Assembly (NCBI RefSeq): GCF_022539505.1 | Contig: NC_061510.1 | Coordinates: forward strand, 279,990,715 to 280,054,714 | Reading direction: 5' to 3' | DNA length: 64,000 nt | Source: Lolium rigidum | Lineage: Eukaryota > Streptophyta > Magnoliopsida > Poales > Poaceae | Part shown: piece after piece, positions 55,850 through 64,000 of the stretch | How positions within the stretch are numbered: position 1 is the first letter of the stretch | Layout of the letters: each line of letters starts with the position of its first letter | Made by a program: the position numbers and the translations under genes | The notes under the pieces: generated by a model | Databases searched by the model: none | What the model was told of the DNA's origin: nothing | Seen by the model: the letters and a program-made list of their open reading frames with translations, nothing else

Positions 55850-57290
55850 GTATTTATATTTACCTTTGATAGATAACGTGCACCGAGTTGATAACTTCTA
55901 TACAAACAAAAAGGAGTCTCTAAAATATTCTAAATGAAATTAATTTTTTAGGGTTGATAGTTATTTATTTTACTATTGATAAATAACGGGTCACCGGGTT
56001 GATAGGTCGCAAACTAAAAAGGATTCACTAAAATATTCTAAATGAAATACTTTTTAGGGTTGGTAGTTATTCATATTTACCGGTGATAAATAACGGGACA
56101 CCGGGTTGATAGCTTGTAAATTAAAAATAATAGATAAACATTCTAAATAAAATAAATTTTAGGGTTGATAGTTATTTATTTTTACCATTGATAAATAACG
56201 GGTCACTTGATAGTTTGCAAACTAAAAAAAGGTCACTAAAATATTCTAAATGAAATACGTTTTAGGGTTGGTAGTTATTCATATTTACCGGTGATAAATA
56301 ACGGGACACCGGGTTGATAGCTCGTAAATTAAAAATAATAATAATATTGTGTCAAAAAAATTAAAAATAATAGATAAACATTCTAAATAAAATAAATTTT
56401 AGGGTTGATAGTTATTTATTTTTACCATTGATAAATAACGGGTCACCGGGTTGATAGTTTGCAAACTAAAAAGGGTCACAAAATATTCTAAATGAAATAA
56501 TTTTTAGGGTTGGTAGTTATTCATATTTGCCGGTGATAAATAACGGGGACCGGGTTGATAGCTTGTAAATTAAAATAATCGCTAAATATTCTAAATAAAA
56601 TATTTTTTAGGGTTGATAGTTATTTATTTTTATCATTGATAAATAACGGGTCACCGGGTTGATAGCTTGTAAATTAAAAATAATCGCTAAATATTTTTAA
56701 ATAAATACTTTTTTAGGGTTGGTAGTCATTTATTTTTACCGTTGATAAATAATGGGGTACCGGGTTGATAGCTTGCAAACTAGAAAATAGTCGCTAAAAT
56801 ATTGCAAATGAAATCAACTTTTTAGGGTTGATAGTTATTTATATTTCCTGTTGATAAATTACGGGGCACCAGGTTGATAACTTTGTAAACTTAAAAAAAA
56901 GATGCTAAAATATTTTAAATGAAATTAGCGTTGGTAGTTATTTGCATTTTCCGTTGGTAAATAACGGAGCACTAGGTTGATAGCTTGTAAATTAAAAAAA
57001 AAGTTGATAAAATATTCTTAATGAAATTAGCTTTTTTGGGTTGGTAGTTATTTATATTTATCGTTGATAAATAACGGGACAACAGGTTGATAGCTTATAA
57101 GTAAAAAAAAACCGTTAAAATATTCTAAAAAAAATTAACTTTTATGGTTAGTAGTTATTTATATTTACTGTTCATAAATAACGGGGCACGGGGTTGATAG
57201 ATTGTAAGCTAAAAAAAATTGCTAACATATTTTAAATGATATTAAAATTTTAAAGTTGGTACTTAATAATTTTTACTGTAGAAAAAATGC
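55850..57290 (+). repeat. Minisatellite, unit about 105 bp, about 13 copies
   Basis: The landmark GATAAATAACGG recurs near 55978, 56084, 56190, 56293, 56430, 56534, 56638, 56743, 56852, 56955, 57064 and 57172, with a diverged copy near 55868: spacing about 103-110 bp except one interval of about 137. Each unit also has TTTTAGGGTTGRTAG, ATTCTAAATRAAAT and GGGTTGATAG. Between 55978 and 56640 two unit types alternate (TTATTTATTTTTACCATTGAT versus TTATTCATATTTACCGGTGAT), a two-unit higher-order repeat. Outer copies are more diverged. No coding potential. Confidence 0.9.
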
Positions 57291-57394
57291 CCAAAATGCA
57301 AATACCCGTGTTGATAAGTTTTATGAATTTTACTTCTGCCACGTTATTGATGATGTATAAAATTAGTCCGTCTCCAACTTACGCATGAAGTGTT

Positions 57395-57470
57395 TGGTGG
57401 AGGAGCTGGTCCGTCCCGGTCTCGTCGTGAGTGTGGTCGCGGGTTCGATTCCCTGCCGCTGCGCGAATTA
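57395..57470 (+). other. tRNA-like sequence, right of minisatellite
   Basis: B-box-like GGGTTCGATTCCC (57443) with GAGCTGGTCCG upstream as a weak A box and GCCGCTGCGCGAATT downstream. It is oriented opposite to the tRNA-like sequence at 55322-55408, so the minisatellite is bracketed by an inverted pair. Confidence 0.3.
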
Positions 57471-57621
57471 ATTTTTACATCCGTGCTCGCGCGAACTTTC
57501 CAGAAACGGAAACAGCCGAAGCGCGATTTCTATTTTCGGAAGCTGTCGGAACTGACCGCTCGCGTAGGATGGAACGGTCGAACCCTAGCTAGGGTCGCCC
57601 TGTCTGACCACTCTTTGTACA

Positions 57622-59516
57622 GAGTGAATTACACAAAACTACCACAATTGCGGCAGTGGTAACGCATCAGTACCATTCCTGGATTTTTTTACTAAAAACT
57701 ACAACTTCTGGGGTAATACGTAACAGATCGCGCAAATAGTCGGGTGAGAGCAGTTTAAGCCATCTTGGCCCACTGTCAGCACCAACGGCCGTTTCTCTCC
57801 GTTAGTTGCAGGAGCTGGTCAAACACGGGCTCAAACACAGAAAGAACCAGTTTGCAGAGACCAAACAGTTTCAGTGCTACAGTTGGTTTGCATGCACGGC
57901 TGGTCGGCTGGACATGCACGGCTGCACCTTGCGAACGATGGCATCGGCCCGTGTCTCACACGCATGGCGCACCGGACAGGAGGTCACCAACATGACGACC
58001 CTCGCCATCGAGTTGAGCCGGCGACGCTCGCGAACCTGTCCCGCTGCACGACGGGAACTGGCCGGCGGCGCTCGCGGACCTGTCCCGCTGCGCGAGGGGA
58101 ACTGGCCGGCGGCGTGCGGACCTGGCCGGCGGCGCGAGGGGAACTGGCCTGCGACGCGTGGACATGGCCGGCGGCGCGAGGGGAACTTCCTGCGACGTGC
58201 GGACATGGCGGGCGGCGCAAGGGGAACCATGCCGACGACGCGTGCGGAACCAACCGGCGGTGCACGCAGACCTGACGGCGAGAACGCCCGACCCACTGCG
58301 CCGCGCCCAGACCTGACGGCGAGCCTTTCATTTAGCGCGGGATGCTCGCGAGCCTCGTCAAGCTCCAGCTTTCCTATGTGCATGTCCACCTCATGAACCG
58401 CGCCGACGTCGAAGTCAAGGCCACCGAGCTCCGCCGCAGCTTGGACGCCGTTCTGGTCCAGCGCGCCGGCCTGGTCCAGCGCGCCGAGTTGGCGGCTGCT
58501 GCACGAGGCTGTCGAGAGGCCAGTCGTCGTCATTGGCGAGCTAGAGCGTCCACATTGCGCACCGGCGCCGGACGGTGACGCGCGCGCTGAGCGCTAGCAT
58601 GTTCCACGAGGATCTAGGGGCTAGCAGTGAGGCTGCACCTGGGCGCCGGGGGGCGGGTGGCCGGCGAGTGTGGAGCGAACCGCGAGCAGCGTCGTACCGA
58701 GGGCATGCGCGGCCGGCGCCGGTCACCGGACGGAGGGAATGGGCGGGCGGCGGCCGCCCGCCGGTCGCCGGACGAAGGGCGTGCGAACGGGGCCGTACGG
58801 AGGGCACTGCGCGGCGTCGCCGGGGCGCGAGGCGTGCGCGGCCGGTCGCCGGACGAAGGCGTGCGCGGGCGGCGCCGGTCGCCGGACGGAGGGCCTGCGT
58901 GGGGAGGACGCCTGGTTTGACACGGTCGGGGTCGGGCTAGCGACTAACCGCTCGGTCTTAACGAGAGGAAACGGCCGTTGGTGCCGACCGTGGGCCCGGA
59001 TGGCTTAAACTGCTCTCACCCGACTATTTGCGCGATGCTGTTACGTATTACCTCGAAGTTGTAGTTTTTAGCAAAAAAATCCAGGAATGGTACTGACGCG
59101 TTACCACTGCCGCAATTGTGGTAGTTTTGTGTAATTCACTCCCAGACGATGGGCGTGCGAACGGGGCCGTACGGAGGGCCTGCGCGGGCGTCGCTGGGGC
59201 GCAGGGCGTGCGCGGCTGGTCGCCGGACAGAGGGCGTGCGCGGGCGGCGCCGGTCGCCGGACGGAGGGCCTGCGTGGGGAGGACGCCTGGTTTGACACGG
59301 TCGGGGTCGGGCTAGCGACTAACCGCTCGGTCTTAACGAGAGGAAACGGCCGTTGGTGCTGACCGTGGGCCCAGATGGCTTAAACTGCTCTCACCCGACT
59401 ATTTGCGCGATCTGTTACGTATTACCTCAGAAGTTGTAGTTTTTAGCAAAAAAATCCAGGAATGGTACTGACGCGTTACCACTGCCGCAATTGTGGTAGT
59501 TTTGTGTAATTCACTC
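57622..59516. mobile_element. Non-autonomous Mutator-like element with roughly 200-bp TIRs and 9-bp TSD
   Basis: Left TIR 57622-about 57810 begins GAGTGAATTACACAAAACTACC; the right TIR ends with its complement at 59516. TSD CTTTGTACA is perfect at 57613-57621 and 59517-59525. A further right-TIR copy lies inside (about 58935-59142) because the right 0.37 kb is tandemly duplicated. The interior is very GC-rich, with tandem CTGGCCGGCGGCGCGAGG-type units (58050-58230) and a leucine-rich reading at 58342-58500 (LASLVKLQLSYVHVHLMNRA) that may be a captured gene fragment. No transposase. Confidence 0.9.
58770..59142 (+). repeat. Internal tandem duplication of the MULE right end
   Basis: 58770-59142 and 59149-59516 share GTGCGAACGGGGCCGTACGG, the GTCGCCGGACGGAGGGCCTG block and the entire right TIR, with scattered substitutions and a small deletion in the second copy. 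Confidence 0.85.
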
Positions 59517-59525
59517 CTTTGTACA

Positions 59526-60030
59526 GGTAGCATTCTCTCTCCCTGGTGGTACTGGGACCTTACTCCTATCTTGGACACTACGGTGACCCTATCGCCTCTG
59601 TCAGCATCCCAGGCTATGAGCCTTCGAAAATACAGGTTAATCACGCCAACACGAACCATTATTCGCCGATACAGAGATATGTTGCTTTCCCGGTGTCTTC
59701 TATTCTCAGCTTCCTAAGTGAAGCTCGTGGAATGTACATACGTATATCGGATCCCACTTTAAGTCCACCAAGCGGGCGAAGAGGAAAAGTTGAACGTTTG
59801 CAGGAACATATATGGTTCAGGTCGAATATATAGAAGTGCTCAATACAGGGTTGGTCGGGGGTACTCATTCTTGTGCCACTTCTTTGTCTATAATGGCCTG
59901 ATGAGCCACAACCACCGGTGATATATACATCAGTCGACTGATTTTATCTTCAGTCTCAGTCGATTTTGTCAACAGTCCGATTCCAGCGTCGGCCTGCGAG
60001 CGACGGATCTGAGTTTCTTCCAGAGCGATG
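59526..60030. repeat. Low-copy unit (copy U4), promoter-like
   Basis: Contains TTGCTTTCCCGGTGTC (59682), CGTGGAATGTACATACG, a TATA-like GAATATATAG followed by AAGTGCTCAAT (59824-59842) and CACAACCACCGGTGATAT (59910), in the same order as 7645-7922 plus 13660-13740. No attached coding region was recognised. Confidence 0.5.
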
Positions 60031-60685
60031 TAGAGCATCTCTAGCCGATCGCCCGTGACTAGAAGAGTAAAATATTTCTAAACGCACCTACTCCCTATGC
60101 GGTTCAGAGTGAAAATTATACTCGCCGGGCGCTCAGTTCCCTATATTTAGTCAAGTATAATTATCCATTCTCTCGTCGTTCACCAAACCCCTCCCCAATC
60201 ACGCTATCGCCCCCCATCAGAAGCCTAGCACCACTCCGCCGCCGTTCCCATCCGCCGATTTGGAGCGCCAATCGAGGTCGCTCCCGCGGCGGCGCATCGT
60301 CCTCACTATCCCGTGGCGAGCGCTACAAGGCGGCGGTGGCCGCCGAAGTCGGGACGTCGATGACATCAACAGTTCAAGGTGTGCCAGTCATCGACCTAGC
60401 TCGAGTGATGACACCGATGATTCAATGAACAAGGCCATCAACGAGATCTTTACGAGTAGCGATGAAGACTTTAATATTAGATTTAGGATAATCTAGTAGC
60501 TAGTAGTTTAATGTACTAGTTTGCATCAAATATGTATGAATTTGTGATAAGTTGGGATTAATTTGAGTATAAGGAACTAAATACATGGGATCGGGTAGAA
60601 CGACCGAAATTTGGAGAAGCAAATATACCCCTCTAAAAGACAAGGATACATTTACTCCTCTAAATTATAGGGACAGGGTAGAGAT
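60031..60685 (+). mobile_element. Possible Harbinger-type element with short ORF remnant
   Basis: Left GAGCATCTCTAGCCGATCGCC and right GGGTAGAGATGTCCC form short inverted ends of the type seen at 16799 and 25533. Inside is a GC-rich block with a frame 60260-60496 (SSSDDTDDSMNKAINEIFTS) that resembles acidic N-termini of Harbinger proteins. No nuclease motif. Boundaries are approximate. Confidence 0.4.
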
Positions 60686-60689
60686 GTCC

Positions 60690-61439
60690 CGAGGTCACTA
60701 GTACACCGCGTGGGACTTTCGTGTTCTGTGTGAATTGTGCTATTGTACCAAACTAGTAAGGTTGCCCTAGCAAATATGAGGACATCATTTTTCTAGTAGG
60801 TTGAAATTGTTAGGATCATCTTTTATATATGTAAGGATCATATTTTTCTAGCTTGTGACCAAAATATGCTTCTAACAATTATTGTTTGACAACAATATGC
60901 TTCTAACAACTGATTTTTTAAATCATGATCTGTAGGGGAAGCCCCTACGGTATGTTTTCTCTTCTAACAATTGATGGTACGGGACTAAGTTTTATCTAAA
61001 AGAATAAAGAACTTTTCCTTATAAGACGTATTTTTGTTATTCTCTCGCGCTTTCTCCACTATTATCCAAGCATCACTTGCGGATCTACAAGTATTCATCG
61101 GTGAATACCCATTATCTTTCCGAAAAAAAACATGTGATATTTAGCCCAACAAATCCAGCCGTGTATCTTGGCCCAACAGTGACAAAAGCAACCAACAGAG
61201 GGAATGTCATATCGCAAGAAAAATCGCTGGCCATTCTCTATTGCAAAAGGAGATGCTGTCTCGCAGTGGTGCCGCGGAGCCGGAAGCGGGGGAGATATTC
61301 TCCAAACAGAGTCAGAATCCAAATCGGCCAAGAGATCCACGATCATGGATCATTTGAAGTGTAGATGAGCAGGGCCAAACAGCAAAAGAGTACTCCTTTC
61401 AGCGATTTGTTTTGGACACTACAACGGATTTATCGCATC
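60690..61439. other. AT-rich intergenic DNA, nothing recognised
   Basis: Contains a perfect short hairpin GTAGGGG-AAG-CCCCTAC (about 60932-60948). Otherwise no domain, terminal repeat or RNA gene was seen. Confidence 0.4.
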
Positions 61440-61455
61440 AGTAATAACTGTCGGC

Positions 61456-62549
61456 AACGGATTCATGGCAACGAAGAAATTCTTCTTCAGATATGGTACT
61501 TTCATTATTAAGGATGGATCGCAGATACGGTTCTGGGAAGACACATGGCTAGGGAATAGGCCTCTCTCAGAACAATATCCAGCGTTATTTAGCATTGTCT
61601 GTCGCAAAAGTGATACCATTGCTTCTGTAATGGCAACCTCACCTCCGAATGTGACGTTTAGACGAGATTTAATTGGTCCGAGACTTATTGCATGGAATGC
61701 CCTGCTGTTGCGTTTGGCATCCGTTCAGTTGTCGGAGGGGCAAGATGAATTTCGATGGAACTTACAGTCCAATGGAAAGTTCTCTGTAAGTTCCTTGTAC
61801 AATGCCATTCTCCAACCGGTCATACCAGTTGATAAGAACAAGAAAATTTGGAAGATGAAGATACCGCTTAAAATTAAGATTTTTTGCTGGTATTTACGTC
61901 GAGGAGTAATCCTAACCAAAGATAATCTTGTCAAACGGAATTGGCATGGGAACACGCAGTGCGTTTTTTGTCAACAAAAAGAGACGATTAAGCACTTGTT
62001 CTTCCAATGCCGCTTTGCCAGATCCATATGGTCATGCATCCAAATAGCTTCTGATCTGTATCCCCCGACTAGTGTGGCCAATATTTTTGGTAATTGGCTG
62101 CATGGTATCGATCACAGATTTAGAACGTTCATTAGGGTGGGAGCGTTTGCCTTGATATGGTCGCTATGGCTGTGTAGAAATGACAAAGTTTTTAATGATA
62201 AAGTTTGTTCTCTCCTGCAGGTTATTTACAGATGCACAGCTACTCTCCGTTCATGGTCTGCTCTACAGAAGGTGGAGAACCGAGACCTGTTTATGGAGGT
62301 CTGTACACGGTTGGAGGATACGGCGAGGGATACTTTTTCCCAACATGGGTGGCAGCATAATCTACGGATTGGCCCTCCGCCTTCCTCCTAGGCGTTTTTA
62401 CATTCACTCTGCTTGTTATGTAATTCGCCTCCTTTTTATTTCCATCACATTTTGAGACTAGTTTGAACGGCTGTGTGCATCTTAGTTATGCAGAGGTCGG
62501 GTGTAATTGCTTTTGAGTAATAAAGCGCCCATTATCTAAAAAAAAAAAA
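61456..62549 (+). mobile_element. 5'-truncated L1 LINE with 16-bp TSD
   Basis: The same AGTAATAACTGTCGGC occurs at 61440-61455 and directly after the poly-A (62549-62564). The insert ends in AATAAAGCGCC and a run of 12 or so A. Only the last third of ORF2 is present. Confidence 0.95.
61465..62391 (+). pseudogene. L1 ORF2 C-terminus (reverse-transcriptase zinc-binding region)
   Basis: 308 uninterrupted residues. [20 protein letters not shown] opens the domain after RT. The zf-RVT-type core follows: KIWKMKIPLKIKIFCWYLRRGV, then CVFCQQKETIKHLFFQCRFA (Cys-Cys-His-Cys), and a C-terminal region with LIWSLWLCRNDKVFNDK. RT and endonuclease domains are missing through 5' truncation, so this is a dead-on-arrival copy. 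The open frame and poly-A suggest recent insertion. Confidence 0.92.
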
Positions 62550-62564
62550 GTAATAACTGTCGGC

Positions 62565-62950
62565 CATGAGGCATGCCGCGGACAAGTCAATCACGTCAAC
62601 ACGAACGATGATGCTTTCCCGATGCGTCCTATTCTCAGGCTCGGACGAAAAGTTCGTGGTATATATGTTCTGCTCCTACCATTGAGACATGTAGCTTGTG
62701 GGTCAAGAAGCCATGGTAAATAGAAGCAGATGAGCCTACATGCTCGAGGTAGGAACGAAGCCATATGGTTCCATGACCGACCCAATATAACGAGGGGCAA
62801 ACTATTGGTAGGGAGAGCAATCAATCAACTTCTATGTACCACTTGTTCTTCGCCTAGAATGGCTTGACTGCTACAACCTCATGTGATATATATTTGTGTC
62901 ACTTAAGAAAGTGGTGCATGGAGGTTGGGTGTCTGAATTTTTCAGACGGG
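62565..62950. repeat. Low-copy unit (copy U5)
   Basis: Shares AATCACG(T/C)CAACACGAAC, ATGCTTTCCCGATGCGTCCTATTCTCAG (as two shorter blocks), CATATGGTTC, a diverged TATA region and GGTGCATGGAGGTTGGG with copies at 7645, 15506, 24010 and 59682. No gene attached. Confidence 0.45.
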
Positions 62951-63329
62951 GCATCTATTAAACAAGCTGGGCAAAACGATTTAAATTAGTAAGAGATGCA
63001 ACTTTTAAGGGAGTCACTTCAGTGTCTGGCGAATTGAAAAAGATAGGCTTGAGAAGCGTTGAGAATGTATCTATATAGATACCTCCAGGATTGCGGTACC
63101 TAATAATCTCGATCATGCCTCTGATTGAAGAAGATGGCAAGAGCTACTCTGAAATAAGTAGTAGACCCGGATTAGGCCTTTGCCCCAAAATTAAAGTAAA
63201 CGCACGGATGCTCACTTTGTTAATGGGTTAATGCAAATCAATGTTGGTCTCCTGTGCTTTGAAATTTGTAATGCAAGTCTGGAGATGGGGTGGGAATTGG
63301 TGGGTGGATTGATAAATACACTGAACGTA

Positions 63330-63686
63330 GTTCCAAAGGAGCAACCAAACCAATGGGGGTGGCCTCTCTATTGAGCTTTGGTGGCGAAACATGATGAGTG
63401 CCCATATGCCAAACCGCAAAGCCATCGCCTCCCTCACCCTCCTTGTTACTTGGGAGATTTGGAACTAGCGCCACGCAAAGGTCTTCAAAAGCAAGCATAT
63501 GGCACCTTTAGTTCTCCTGAAAAAAAATAAAAAGGAAAGTCCGTTTGTGGGTAACCGCGGGTGCAAAGCGTTTGGGTCAAATCAAGCGGGAGAATAATCC
63601 TGCTTTGTATTTTATTTGTTCCGGGCTACCTTGTCAAAATACTTCTTAATTAAGAGATTGGGGTAAGGCTTTTGCCCCCGTTAAAA
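63330..63686 (+). mobile_element. Short 5'-truncated L1 LINE relic with TSD
   Basis: AAATACACTGAAC flanks it (63314-63326 and 63687-63699). The plus strand reads WWRNMMSAHMPNRKAIASLT then LLVTWEIWN, stop, RHAKVFKSKHMAP, the last residues of plant L1 ORF2, followed by a 3'UTR and a short A-run. The in-frame TAG replaces a residue of the conserved WEIWNERN-type motif. Confidence 0.85.
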
Positions 63687-63699
63687 AAATACACTGAAC

Positions 63700-64000
63700 A
63701 TAAAATATGCTGCAAAGCAGCCGCACTATGTTCAGAATGACAGTGTTTCACATTAGTAAAAGTACCCTGAAGGAAGCATTACTACAGACATGCTAAAAGT
63801 ACTCTGAATGAAGCATAGTACAGCTAGTTTCAACACTCCCTCATACTCACGTTGTAGCTGGGATGTTCATGTACGGAGTGTGTTCTTTGTGAAGAACAGA
63901 CATAATTGCCTACAAACTGGACAGTGCACTTGCATGTATAGTAGTAAATGATTCCTCGGAAAGCTTTGGATCATGCAAACATATATAGACGGCCTCAGGT
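63700..64000. other. Window end, nothing recognised
   Basis: AT-rich. A duplicated AAAGTA(C)CCTGAA(G)GAAGCAT-like motif occurs at 63759 and 63798. No gene or element end was identified. Confidence 0.3.

Noticed and set aside
55850..57290. CRISPR-like regularly spaced repeats
   Set aside because: Whole 105-bp units repeat without unique spacers, and the genome is plant; it is a minisatellite.
57806..58940. Several long overlapping ORFs on both strands inside the small MULE
   Set aside because: GC-rich tandem repeats keep all frames open; no domain or codon signal supports any one except possibly a short captured fragment.

Overview
The window is intergenic DNA from a large, repeat-rich grass genome. 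A pooid, probably Triticeae or a close relative, is inferred from the TGATACG-type Athila LTRs, the CTCCCTCCGTCCCAAATTA Stowaway ends, the CTTTAGTCGCGGTT-type CACTA end, and abundant PIF/Harbinger and Mutator-like elements. I see no intact cellular gene. Almost everything recognisable is transposon, much of it nested. The best preserved gene is a Mutator transposase.

Layout. 1-5341: 3' part of a Ty3/gypsy element with gag-protease remnant, antisense acidic ORF and a 1.17-kb 3' LTR. 5342-5839: CACTA terminus. 5840-7012: Copia RT/RNaseH relic. 6999-13659: Mutator-like element with a near-intact MURA transposase, flanked by two 924-bp direct repeats that each contain a Tourist-like MITE. 15395-16850 and 23890-25582: two copies of a duplicated segment, each with a PIF/Harbinger-type non-autonomous element. 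Between them is a complete short-LTR Copia (18505-23860, TSD TCCAC). 25.5-26.2 kb: L1 and SINE relics.

26466-about 53300 reads best as one PIF/Harbinger element on the minus strand, with ORF2 (transposase) at 26.9-29.7 kb and ORF1 (Myb/SANT-like) at 51.8-52.7 kb, pushed apart by about 21 kb of later insertions. A second Harbinger sits inside ORF2. A truncated gypsy, D, sits between ORF1 and ORF2. D is split by a non-autonomous Athila-like element X (30691-37355, TSD GCTTG) and by gypsy-like element C (37675-51725, TSD GTACA/GTACC). C is itself split by an autonomous-type Athila (39329-49785, TSD CCAGC). Four of these boundaries are fixed by LTR ends plus target-site duplications.

54-64 kb: MITEs, a roughly 105-bp minisatellite with two-unit higher-order structure (55.85-57.29 kb) flanked by inverted tRNA-like sequences, a 1.9-kb Mutator element with a perfect 9-bp TSD (57622-59516), two 5'-truncated L1 LINEs with clear TSDs, and diverged copies of a low-copy unit that recurs across the window.

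Two observations deserve most attention. (1) Differences between paired LTRs, and most frame breaks in the Athila and Copia polyproteins, fall at CAG/CTG sites and read as CTG<->CTCG or CAG<->CGAG/CGG. This looks like systematic consensus error at CHG-methylated sites, so element ages and 'pseudogene' status may be overstated. (2) Element C has a candidate two-exon sense ORF whose intron contains an oppositely oriented Transposase_28 gene with its own TATA box.
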